NCBI GenBank assembly: GCA_041690495.1
Contig: JAWLHE010000002.1
Coordinates: forward strand, 310,001-374,000
Length of the DNA stretch: 64,000 nt
Direction of reading: 5' to 3'
From: DATAAP01 sp041690495
Lineage (GTDB): Bacteria; Pseudomonadota; Alphaproteobacteria; CACIAM-22H2
A program made the translations under genes and the position numbers. The notes under the pieces are model-generated. The model was not told the origin of the DNA and did not search any database. It saw only the letters and a list, made by a program, of their open reading frames with translations. Shown in pieces: positions 8,408-16,214 of the stretch; position 1 is the first letter of the stretch, and every line of letters begins with the position of its first letter.

Positions 8408-9799
8408 CTATCGTCCGGGTGCGGGAAAGGCCATCGCGGCATCGTCGAGGACCAGCACCCAGTCCGGCCCCGCGGGTGTCGTGAAGTCGAGGGCGCCGGT
8501 GCGCGGAAAGGTCCCGATCCGCAGTGCGGCGCCGTCGCTTGGCCTGTACCACCACGCGACCAAGTCGCGTCCCGACAGTGGGCCCGGATCGATCGTGACC
8601 GTCCTGCCGCCTGCGGGAATGTAGACCATCGCGTAGCTGCCGTCCGCGGCGCGGGTGGCCTGGACGTGATCGGGGACGCCGCAGGGCAGACGGCGGTCAG
8701 CCTTCTGAAAACATCCCGGCGCTCCTGAACGCTCTGGCGTTGCGGCTTCCAACACTACGAGCCGCTGATCGGGAACACGACCGGGGATCGGCCGTGACTC
8801 GATCAGCCTGCGGAGATGGATCATGCTGCCGGCGCCGGGCCAGGAGAGCGCCTCCCGCCACGGGCCGCGGAAATTGATGACGTGGATCGCCCCATAGGTG
8901 TGGCCGAACGCGCCGGCAAAGACGGACCAGTATGCGCGCCGGCGTACGCCAAAGGCGTCCCAGGCCGGCGCGGTGTCGGTTGCGGGCCGTTCGTAGGTCG
9001 CTTCGCCGTCGACCACCGGTTTCGGCGGTTCTTTCCGATAGTCCGCCTCGACCAGCAGCCAACTCGCGGCGCCGGGACCGAAATTTCCGCCCTGGCTCGA
9101 CTGGATCATGTTGAAAGCCAGCCATGGGTCGCGGTGATAGAAGGTCGAGGACGTTTGCAGCGGCGGTGGGGCCCAGCTGCCGTGGATCGTGACCGGATGG
9201 CGTCCTTCCGACCCTTCGTGCAGCCCTTCGCCGAGCCCGCGCCAGATCGAAATCGCGAAGTCGTCCGCGCTGTCGATCGCATACTCGCCGGCAACGATCC
9301 AGATGACGTTTGCCCGGGCCTTGTACCGGCTCGCCAGCCACCGTCCGTAGCCGCGCGCGCTCTCCGGATCGCGGAAGTCGGCGAAGTAGTGGCCCCATGT
9401 CACGACCAGCGCGCTGTACATCCCGCGCCTGTCCGTCTCGTCGACGATGCGGTCGATGTGGCCGAAGAATGCTCCGTTGGGATGCAGCGGATCGTTGTTG
9501 GTTCGAAAGCTGTAGTCCGGCGAATCGCGCGTCAGGATCGGCCCCTGGATGACGTTGAAGCCCTGCGCCTTTCTCGTGTCAAGATAGTGGGCGAGGTCCT
9601 CCGGGGCAATCCGGTGCAGCCACCACGCGGTGTCGCCCATCCAGAAGAACGGCGAGCCGTCGGACTTGACGAGGCCGCGGCCGTCCGGGCTTACGTGCAG
9701 CGGCAGAAGGTTATCGTGCACGGGGACCGGCAAGATGTCCGCCTGAACATGCGCCGGTGCGAGACAGAGCAGGAATGCGAAGCCAAGGGCCCGACTCAT
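8408..9799 (-). CDS. Secreted DUF4038/GH140-like glycoside hydrolase (apiosidase-like)
   Basis: A 463-residue exported protein. MSRALGFAFLLCLAPAHVQA is a signal peptide. The body matches the apiosidase-like DUF4038 barrel: GSPFFWMGDTAWWLHRI near residue 50, the repeated pattern of residues around VIWIVAGEYAIDS (a likely catalytic-acid region, E in GEY) and FGHTYGAIHVINF. A C-terminal beta-rich part (MVYIPAGGRTVTIDPGPLSG, GPDWVLVLDD) looks like the putative collagen-binding domain usually appended to this family. GH140 enzymes cleave apiose from pectin side chains; whether this one does is unproven, as no other pectin gene is nearby. Confidence 0.8.
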   Translation of the reverse strand: MSRALGFAFLLCLAPAHVQADILPVPVHDNLLPLHVSPDGRGLVKSDGSPFFWMGDTAWWLHRIAPEDLAHYLDTRKAQGFNVIQGPILTRDSPDYSFRTNNDPLHPNGAFFGHIDRIVDETDRRGMYSALVVTWGHYFADFRDPESARGYGRWLASRYKARANVIWIVAGEYAIDSADDFAISIWRGLGEGLHEGSEGRHPVTIHGSWAPPPLQTSSTFYHRDPWLAFNMIQSSQGGNFGPGAASWLLVEADYRKEPPKPVVDGEATYERPATDTAPAWDAFGVRRRAYWSVFAGAFGHTYGAIHVINFRGPWREALSWPGAGSMIHLRRLIESRPIPGRVPDQRLVVLEAATPERSGAPGCFQKADRRLPCGVPDHVQATRAADGSYAMVYIPAGGRTVTIDPGPLSGRDLVAWWYRPSDGAALRIGTFPRTGALDFTTPAGPDWVLVLDDAAMAFPAPGR

Positions 9800-10168
9800 T
9801 TCCGATCCGCCGGCGCGGCGACACCTTGGCGGAATCCGCGGCGCGAAGAGCGGCACGTTCGCCTCCGACTGAATGGCCGTGCAGCCGGATTATGCGGGAT
9901 GGCCGGTCCGCCTGGAAAGCGCCCGAATGATCCGCTCCTCGTCCTGGCGGGCGGCGAACCGATCTGGTCGGGTGATGCCGCGCGTGGCGGCGCGACCACT
10001 TATCGTGCAGGCGTGGGGGCAGGCCGTCGGCGCCTCGCGTCACCGCCTTCCAGGGGCGGATGAGACGGGCCGATGGCGAGACGCCGGTTTGGAATCGTCA
10101 GGATCCGCCCGGTTCGAGGTCCGCGCGGCACGTGTCGGATCGGCAGCCTGCCGTGTCGATCCTCGGAT
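9800..10168. other. Intergenic region, nothing recognised
   Basis: No coding frame with a plausible protein, RNA gene or strong hairpin was seen between the GH140-like gene and the CoA-transferase gene. Both flanking genes are on the minus strand, so the GH140-like gene is probably promoted separately from the left-hand side of its own start and this stretch is the 3' flank of the CoA-transferase operon. Confidence 0.35.
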
Positions 10169-11386
10169 TCAATCCGAAGCGGTGGCGGCCTTGCGCGGAG
10201 CCTTCGCCGGCTGCGACAGCCATTCCCGGGCAACCTCATTGTTGTGGGCGCCGAGGCCGGGTGGATCGCGGTGGATCGCAAACTGGTAGCCTGTGATGGC
10301 CACGGGAAACGCGATGGTCCGGGTCTCCACACCATTCGGAAGCCGCAATGGCCGCACCAGGTTCATGGCCTCGACGTGCGGGTCGCTCATGACGTCGGCG
10401 TAGGTATTGATCGGAGAGCAGGGCACGCCGCGGCGGTCCATCTCCTCGATCCACTCGGCGGCAGAGCGATCTTTGAACCGCGATTCGAGGATGCCGCACA
10501 GCTCCGCCTGGTTCCTTGCCCGGTCGAGCTGCGTCGCAAACCGCGGATCCCGGGTCAGCTCCGGCATTCCAACGGCCGCCGCCACCTCCGCCCATAGCGA
10601 ATCGTTGCCCGCCGCAATGACGAAGAACGCGTCCTTGGCTCGGTATGCCTGATATGGCGCGTTGCGCGGATGAGCGGATCCCATCGGCTCGATCGGCCGG
10701 CCCGTGCCGAAGAATTCGCTGGTCTGCAGGGCGGCGACGCCGAGCATCGCCCCCAGCATGGAGCAGTCGACGTGAGCGCCTTCACCCGTCTCTTTCGCCC
10801 TCATGAAGGCCACGATCGAAGTAAATGCACCATAGAGACCGGCGCAGAAGTCCGCGACAGGCACGCCGCATTTCACGGGCGACATCCCGTTGTGGCCGGT
10901 GACGCTCATCAGTCCGCTCATAGCCTGAACGGTCACGTCGAATGCGCCCCGATGCGCATAGGGTCCTGTCTGCCCGTAGCCCGAAATCGAGCAATATACA
11001 AGGCGCGGGTTGACGGTCCTCAGATCCTCGTACCCAAGTCCGAGCCGGGGCAACACGCCGGGCCGGAAGTTCTCGATCAGGATATCGGCTACGGACGCGA
11101 GTTCCTTGAGACGGGCGATGTCCTCCTTCTTCTTCAGATCGAGCGTGACGGAGCGCTTGTTGCGATTGATGGACGCGAAGTTCTCGCTGAACGGAACGCC
11201 ATCGTCCTTGGATGTCAGCGGGGGCCAGCCGCGCATGCCGTCGCCGCCGGACGGATTTTCGATCTTCACGACGTCGGCCCCGAGATCCGCCAACAGGGAG
11301 CCTGCGAAGGGACCTGCCGCAATCTGGCCCAGTTCGAGAACTCTTACGCCCGACAACAGGCCGGGGCGTTCGCTTTGTGTCGTCAT
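10169..11386 (-). CDS. CaiB/BaiF family (class III) CoA-transferase
   Basis: A protein of about 405 residues that should move CoA between carboxylic acids via an enzyme-bound aspartyl-CoA anhydride. The family N-terminus is clear (LLSGVRVLELGQIAAGPFAG, LGADVVKIENPSGGD), with NRNKRSVTLDLK and the probable catalytic Asp179 in GVPVADFCAGLYGAF. The start is uncertain: ATG codons at 11386 and 11416 and a GTG at 11440 with a GGGA upstream are all in frame. It is the last gene of the long liv-acnX run and implies that the substrate, or an intermediate, is handled as a CoA thioester. Confidence 0.88.
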   Translation of the reverse strand: MTTQSERPGLLSGVRVLELGQIAAGPFAGSLLADLGADVVKIENPSGGDGMRGWPPLTSKDDGVPFSENFASINRNKRSVTLDLKKKEDIARLKELASVADILIENFRPGVLPRLGLGYEDLRTVNPRLVYCSISGYGQTGPYAHRGAFDVTVQAMSGLMSVTGHNGMSPVKCGVPVADFCAGLYGAFTSIVAFMRAKETGEGAHVDCSMLGAMLGVAALQTSEFFGTGRPIEPMGSAHPRNAPYQAYRAKDAFFVIAAGNDSLWAEVAAAVGMPELTRDPRFATQLDRARNQAELCGILESRFKDRSAAEWIEEMDRRGVPCSPINTYADVMSDPHVEAMNLVRPLRLPNGVETRTIAFPVAITGYQFAIHRDPPGLGAHNNEVAREWLSQPAKAPRKAATASD

Positions 11387-11474
11387 CGTCGTGGCTGTTG
11401 CCTTCAATGGTTCCATGTGGGTTTTCAAGACGGCCGACACGGCGCAGTCCCGGCGCGTAAATCAAGGCGTGAAT

Positions 11475-12056
11475 TCATGCGCGGAACCAGAGATTCGGCA
11501 CAGCGGGATTATGATAGCCTGAAACAAAGCTCTTCGCCTGTCCGGTTGCGGGATCGAACACGCTGCGTTCAACCGCGCCGATGTTCGCGCCGTAGACATG
11601 GATGCTGATGGATGGCCGGTCCGCGAGCGCATTCGATACCTCATGAATGTCACCGTGCCGGGGAGACACCATGTCGATGCCGCCAGGGCCCATTCTCTCC
11701 TGCTCGAGCGGCCGGAGGCGCCCATCCGCCGCTCTTTCGAAACGACGCGACAGCTCCTCGCCGCGCAGAACGCCGATGAGTCCCCAAACGGTATGGTTGT
11801 GAACCGGCGTCTTCTGGTTGGGTCCCCAGACGAAGCTCACGATGGAGAACCGCTCCAGCGGATCGCAGTGCAGCAGGTACTGCCGGTAGCTCTTCTCGTT
11901 TGCCTCCGCCGCATATGCGGGCAGCCAATCGTCCTGCGCGATCAGCCGTCCCAGGATTTTGTGGCCCTCATGGAGCATCCGGTCTTCATCTCCATGCGTC
12001 TCTTCCGCCAGCCTTGTGAAGGACTGAACGCACTCCCGCAATCGGTCGATGGACAT
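11475..12056 (-). CDS. Thiol dioxygenase (cysteine/3-mercaptopropionate dioxygenase family)
   Basis: A 193-residue cupin-type non-heme iron enzyme that oxidises a thiol to a sulfinate. The iron ligands are His86 and His88 (PVHNHTVWG) and His138 (HGDIHEVS). The Ser-His-Tyr relay typical of the family appears as Ser151, His153 and Tyr155 (SISIHVYG). Arg58-Gln59 in SYRQYLLH falls where Arg- and Gln-type members differ, so cysteine versus 3-mercaptopropionate is not decided. The ATG has AGGGAGG upstream. It sits between an SDR and a CoA-transferase gene, an unusual setting that suggests a sulfur-containing catabolite. Confidence 0.85.
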   Translation of the reverse strand: MSIDRLRECVQSFTRLAEETHGDEDRMLHEGHKILGRLIAQDDWLPAYAAEANEKSYRQYLLHCDPLERFSIVSFVWGPNQKTPVHNHTVWGLIGVLRGEELSRRFERAADGRLRPLEQERMGPGGIDMVSPRHGDIHEVSNALADRPSISIHVYGANIGAVERSVFDPATGQAKSFVSGYHNPAVPNLWFRA

Positions 12057-12070
12057 GGCTGCCTCCCTGT

Positions 12071-12838
12071 CTAGTGACCCGTCATGACACCGCCGTCGAT
12101 AAGATACGACGACCCGGTGACCATTTGCGATTCGTCCGAGCACAGATACACGGCCAGGTGCGCGATCTCCTCCGGTCGGATCATGCGGCCGACCGGCTGG
12201 TATTCGGAGAATTTCCGGAACGTTTCCTGTTCTCGGCCGGCATAGGCGGTCTTCAGGTAATTGTCGACCATCTCGGTGTGCACACGTGCCGGACAGATGC
12301 AGTTTGCGCGGATGCCCTTCTTGACGAAATCCAGCGCAATCGAGCGCGTCATCATCATCACGGCCGCCTTCGACGACGCATACGCGAATCGATCATGCAT
12401 CGCCGTCAGCGACGCCAGAGAGGCCATGTTCAGAACGGCCCCTCCACCACGCGCGATCATTCCCGGCAGAAACTGCTTGGTGACAATAAATACGCCTTCG
12501 ACGTTAACGCGATACACCCTGCGGAGATCATCCAGATTCGTCTGCAAGATGGTGCCGACGTGGATGACCCCGGCATTGTTGACGAGGACATTGACTGCGT
12601 AGCCGGCTCCTTCGATGGTCTTGTGCGCCTGCTCGACCGAGTGAATATCCGTCACGTCCATGCCTACCGCGAGGGCCGATCCGCCCGGTGCGATCTGATG
12701 CGCATTCTCCTCCGCACGCGACAGGTTCACATCGGCAAGGATGATGCGAGCGCCTTCACGGGCGAAAGCGTACGCAATGGCAAGGCCGATGCCCGTGGCA
12801 GCACCCGTGACGAGCGCTGTTTTGCCGGTCATTCTCAT
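12071..12838 (-). CDS. SDR oxidoreductase, 2-keto-3-deoxy-L-fuconate dehydrogenase/BDH2-like
   Basis: A 255-residue classical SDR: NAD(P) motif TGAATGIG near residue 10, NNAG near 90, and catalytic Ser/Tyr/Lys (MASLAS, YASSKAAV). The pattern DRFAYASSKAAV...GIRANCICPARVHT...SEYQPVGRMIRPEE resembles the BDH2/2-keto-3-deoxy-L-fuconate dehydrogenase branch, where arginines bind an acid substrate. With the FAH-family gene next to it this fits oxidation of a 2-keto-3-deoxy acid before C-C hydrolysis. A close paralogue lies at 39463-40230. Substrate assignment is inference. Confidence 0.82.
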   Translation of the reverse strand: MRMTGKTALVTGAATGIGLAIAYAFAREGARIILADVNLSRAEENAHQIAPGGSALAVGMDVTDIHSVEQAHKTIEGAGYAVNVLVNNAGVIHVGTILQTNLDDLRRVYRVNVEGVFIVTKQFLPGMIARGGGAVLNMASLASLTAMHDRFAYASSKAAVMMMTRSIALDFVKKGIRANCICPARVHTEMVDNYLKTAYAGREQETFRKFSEYQPVGRMIRPEEIAHLAVYLCSDESQMVTGSSYLIDGGVMTGH

Positions 12839-12869
12839 GCTGACAGCTCTCTTCTGCGTTGCCGACCGG

Positions 12870-13739
12870 TCAGGCGATTTCCCGCACCCGGTTGCGCAAG
12901 CGTCCGATGCCGGAGATCTCTAGAATGCACTCGTCGCCGTCCTTGAGGTAGACGGGTGGCTTACGGCTGAATCCGACGCCGAATGGCGTTCCGGTGACGA
13001 TGAGGTCTCCAGGTTCTAGCGTAATCGCCTCCGAAATGAACGAGACCAGCTTCGCCACGCCGAAGATCATGTTCTTCGTGTTCGACTTCTGCATCTCCTG
13101 CCCGTTGAGCAGCAGGCGCAGGTCCAGGACTTGCGGATCGGGGATCTCGTCGGCGGTTACGATCGAGGGGCCCCAGGGGGTGAATGTGTCGAGCGACTTG
13201 CCGTGGTCCCACTGATTGGCCTCCCGGAACTGGAGATCGCGCGCCGATACGTCGTGGACAATGCTGTAGCCGAGAACGTACTTCAGACCATCCTTCTCGG
13301 AGACATTGCGGGCGCGCCGGCCGATGACGAAACCGAGCTCGACCTCGTAGTCGACCTCCGAGCAGATCCGCCGGCTGAACACGATGTCGTCGTCGGGACC
13401 GACGACTGAGTTCGGGAACTTGGCAAAGAGCACGGGAACGGAAGGGACCTTGAGATTGGCCTCGCGGCAGTGGTCGATGTAATTGAGGCCAATGCCGATG
13501 ATCTTGCTCGGCTCGAAGATCGGGGCCCGCAGCCGCACTTCGTCGACGGAGATCGCTGCAGCGCCGGACTTCGCAATTGCGTGGATCTTCTTCAGCATCG
13601 CCTCGCCGCCGCGCGCGATCTCGAGCAAATCGCCGTGGCGGCCAGCCGGGAGCCCGGCCGCCGCGAGATCGATCACGCCACGTGGCGTCAGCAGCCCCGG
13701 CTTTGTCGCGTCTTTATGAGTAAAGGTAACCAGTCGCAC
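12870..13739 (-). CDS. Fumarylacetoacetate hydrolase (FAH) family protein
   Basis: A 289-residue FAH-fold protein. The family core is present: IIGIGLNYIDHCREA near residue 95, the metal-binding acid pattern CSEVDYEVELGFVIGR, GYSIVHDVSARDLQ, and the C-terminal GDLIVTGTPFGVGFSRKPP with LKDGDECILEISGIG. Such enzymes hydrolyse, hydrate or decarboxylate 2,4-diketo or 2-hydroxy-dienoate substrates. The GTG start was chosen because GGGAGA lies eight bases upstream; another in-frame GTG 12 codons earlier has no such site. Placement beside a 2-keto-3-deoxy-acid-dehydrogenase-like SDR favours a 2,4-diketo-3-deoxy-acid hydrolase. Confidence 0.88.
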   Translation of the reverse strand: MRLVTFTHKDATKPGLLTPRGVIDLAAAGLPAGRHGDLLEIARGGEAMLKKIHAIAKSGAAAISVDEVRLRAPIFEPSKIIGIGLNYIDHCREANLKVPSVPVLFAKFPNSVVGPDDDIVFSRRICSEVDYEVELGFVIGRRARNVSEKDGLKYVLGYSIVHDVSARDLQFREANQWDHGKSLDTFTPWGPSIVTADEIPDPQVLDLRLLLNGQEMQKSNTKNMIFGVAKLVSFISEAITLEPGDLIVTGTPFGVGFSRKPPVYLKDGDECILEISGIGRLRNRVREIA

Positions 13740-13775
13740 GTCATGTCTCCCAGCTGATAAAAGATATAGCCGCAC

Positions 13776-14558
13776 TCACGCGCCGAGCGATGAACCGCCG
13801 TCCACAACAAGATCGTGCATAGTAATGTGGCCGGCCTGATCCGACAGCAGGAACAGGACGGCATTTGCCACATCTTCGACCTGCGCGTTCTTCTGCAGCG
13901 GCGTGCCGACGCGGAAACTCTCCAGGCTCCCTCGCAAGAGGAGGTCCCCCATCCCCATAGTCGCGACCATGTTGCGGATCATGTCAGTCTCGGTCGCGCC
14001 GGGATCGACGCAGTTGCAACGTATGCCGGATGGCCCCAGTTCAAGGGCGAAAACCCGCATGAGATGGCTGACCGCCGCCTTGGACGCGCAATAGGCGCCT
14101 TGCTTGACGCGCGGAACGAGGGCGGCGTTAGATGAAATGGTAACAATTGCGCCGTTCTTCCGCTCGGCCATGCATCGCGCAACGGCCTGGGTCATCAGAA
14201 AAACGCCCTTTACGTTGACCGCGAATGTCGCATCGAAATCGGCCTCCGTCAGCTCCGTGAGCAGCCCCAGCCTTTGGATGCCGGCGACGTTCACGAGAAA
14301 GTCGATCTTGCCGAACCGCGCCTGCACCTCCGAGACGAAAGTCTGGACCGCATCCTGCTTGGTGACGTCGAGAGCGCGCGCGAAGACCTCGGTATCGTTT
14401 GCCAGAACGGTGCGAGCCTTCTCGAGTCCGTTCCCATCGATATCGACGATTGCAAGTTTCGTCCTTGCTTTCGCCAGCGCGGAGGCAACGGCCCAGCCGA
14501 TGCCACGTCCGGCTCCCGTTACGACCGCAACCGATCCGCGGAGTCCATGGAGTTCCAC
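13776..14558 (-). CDS. SDR oxidoreductase resembling 2,3-dihydro-2,3-dihydroxybenzoate dehydrogenases
   Basis: A 260-residue SDR with TGAGRGIG, NVAGIQRLG, ISSNAALVPR and YCASKAAV. Its C-terminus AGHITMHDLVVDGGSSLGA and the central VDPGATETDM closely recall EntA/DhbA-type 2,3-dihydro-2,3-dihydroxybenzoate dehydrogenases, but no siderophore genes are present, so the true role is probably oxidation of another cyclic or hydroxy-acid diol. The GTG start has GAGGG six bases upstream and begins one base after the stop of the aconitase X large-subunit gene, indicating coupling. Longer N-terminal extensions overlap that gene and were rejected. Confidence 0.8.
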   Translation of the reverse strand: MELHGLRGSVAVVTGAGRGIGWAVASALAKARTKLAIVDIDGNGLEKARTVLANDTEVFARALDVTKQDAVQTFVSEVQARFGKIDFLVNVAGIQRLGLLTELTEADFDATFAVNVKGVFLMTQAVARCMAERKNGAIVTISSNAALVPRVKQGAYCASKAAVSHLMRVFALELGPSGIRCNCVDPGATETDMIRNMVATMGMGDLLLRGSLESFRVGTPLQKNAQVEDVANAVLFLLSDQAGHITMHDLVVDGGSSLGA

Positions 14559-14559
14559 G

Positions 14560-15801
14560 TCAGCCCTCGCTTCCTTTCCAGATACCTGTGATGGCCGCTT
14601 CGACGCATTGACGCGTCGTGCCATAGCGTGTCCGCACGCCGCGCGTGCCGGGCGCCGACAGAGCCGCTTTGACCGAATTTGTGGCGAGCAGTGCCGCCCG
14701 CTGATACTTCCGCGCCCCTAAATCGCAGCCAAAGCACATTCTGTCGGCCGTAACCTTCACGCCCGCCGACACGAGTGTGGAGAGCAGGCCGGAACTCTCG
14801 GCAAGCGCGAAGTTGCTGCGATTGGTCGTCAGGGTGAACTCAATTCCCGGCTTCACCTTGCGACCCTTCAGCAGTTCCGCGACCTCCTGAATCTGGTGAA
14901 TTGTCGCATGCGGCGCTCCGATCGTGACCAGGTCCACGCCGGTTGAGCCGTCGGTATCGTAGGCGGCGCGTTCGCGATCAAGATCGTTGCGGGTAATGGA
15001 AATCGGCGCAGGTGGTACGCCAGCGCACACGTCTTCCAGCGATGGTGCCTCCGGCGTGATTCCGACGATATGGAACATCGGGATGTTCGCAACGATCGCG
15101 AACGAGGCGCCAAAGCCGAAAAGCGCGTCTGCACCAGGATGTGCGAGCCCGCTTATCACCGGGATACGGCCTTGCGATCGTCGTGCGACCAGAGAGCCGA
15201 GCAGATTGAATTCGCTCTCGTTCCGGGGCTGAAAGGCGACCTCGAAGTGCACGGATGCGCGTCGGTTGGCCGGAACATGCATGCCGTAGCGGGGCGTGAC
15301 GCCGGTCAGTGCCGAAGCGATCGCGGTTGCGCCCTCTCGATTGGAGCGCGCTCCGAGAACGGAGTTCACATAGCCGGTCGTCGCCGACTCGCTCCACGCC
15401 ACATGTTCGCCGAATGCCGGTGCGATGCCTTGGCTGAATGGATTGCACGAGCAGGTCGCGACGGCGCCCATGACTTGGCAGGCTTCGAGCATTCGCTGCT
15501 GGTGCACGTCATAGTCGGTTGCGGTCTCCGGGCTGGGACCGGTCCTCCGGTCAAAGGAGATCGCGTTGATCGTGGCGGGGACGGCGAAACGGGCGCCGGA
15601 TTCCGCCATCGACACGATCAGGTCCGCGCCCGGCTTTCCCATCGCGAAGGCGTCAATGACGATATGTGCGCTGGCTACCGGAATGAGATCGGTCGCGTCC
15701 ATGGCGCGCCCTACAGCAAGCAGCATGGCCATGGCCGTCTGCTGCGTCCTGCCGCCGCCCTGCAGCATTTTCTCCTGGTCAGGTGTCAACTTCATTTTCA
15801 T
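14560..15801 (-). CDS. Aconitase X catalytic (large) subunit
   Basis: A 413-residue protein of the aconitase X family (formerly DUF521), Fe-S dehydratases that include cis-3-hydroxy-L-proline dehydratase in bacteria and phosphomevalonate dehydratase in archaea. Visible features are the N-terminal MKMKLTPDQEKMLQGG, a cysteine-rich TCSCNPF where other members have a TCTPY-like motif, WSESATTGYVNSVLGARSNREG near residue 150, and Cys-containing DRMCFGCDLG near residue 350. Its start overlaps the small-subunit stop by ATGA. No proline racemase or pyrroline reductase is nearby, so a hydroxyproline role is not supported by context. Confidence 0.88.
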   Translation of the reverse strand: MKMKLTPDQEKMLQGGGRTQQTAMAMLLAVGRAMDATDLIPVASAHIVIDAFAMGKPGADLIVSMAESGARFAVPATINAISFDRRTGPSPETATDYDVHQQRMLEACQVMGAVATCSCNPFSQGIAPAFGEHVAWSESATTGYVNSVLGARSNREGATAIASALTGVTPRYGMHVPANRRASVHFEVAFQPRNESEFNLLGSLVARRSQGRIPVISGLAHPGADALFGFGASFAIVANIPMFHIVGITPEAPSLEDVCAGVPPAPISITRNDLDRERAAYDTDGSTGVDLVTIGAPHATIHQIQEVAELLKGRKVKPGIEFTLTTNRSNFALAESSGLLSTLVSAGVKVTADRMCFGCDLGARKYQRAALLATNSVKAALSAPGTRGVRTRYGTTRQCVEAAITGIWKGSEG

Positions 15802-16214
15802 TCCGATGCCTCGAGCACTTCGACGACCCCCGTCCGACCATTTACTCGGACGCGATCTCCTGTCTTGATCAGCTCGAGCGGGTTCTTCGAGCAGCGGTGC
15901 ACGAGCGGGATCGCTGCGAGGACCGCGCCGGCCGCGACGATTGCGTCGGACTGGGCGTTTACGAGGGCGACGGGCCCAAGACTCAGAGAGGCGAGCTGCA
16001 ACAAACTGAACGAGCTGGCCGTGCTGCCCTTGCCGCCAGGAAAGACCAGGACCTTCCCGGCGACCGACTGACCTTCGAGCTCATGGCCCTTTTCGACGAC
16101 GACCCCGGTTCGCTCGTCGACGCCGAGATTGAACGCGATCGGCATGTGCGAAACGAGTGCAATACCTTCGGCTTCGCCTTCGGTGATGCCTTGGCCATGC
16201 ATGCGCACCGTCAT
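15798..16214 (-). CDS. Aconitase X swivel-domain (small) subunit
   Basis: A 138-residue protein matching the aconitase X swivel domain (formerly DUF126). The signature PGGKGSTASSFSLLQL is at about residue 60, preceded by GQSVAGKVLVF and followed by PLVHRC. It forms the active site with the large subunit, as in split (type II) aconitase X enzymes. Both ends overlap neighbours by four bases: its ATG with the dehydratase stop and its stop with the large-subunit ATG, so the three are translationally coupled. Confidence 0.88.
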   Translation of the reverse strand: MTVRMHGQGITEGEAEGIALVSHMPIAFNLGVDERTGVVVEKGHELEGQSVAGKVLVFPGGKGSTASSFSLLQLASLSLGPVALVNAQSDAIVAAGAVLAAIPLVHRCSKNPLELIKTGDRVRVNGRTGVVEVLEASE

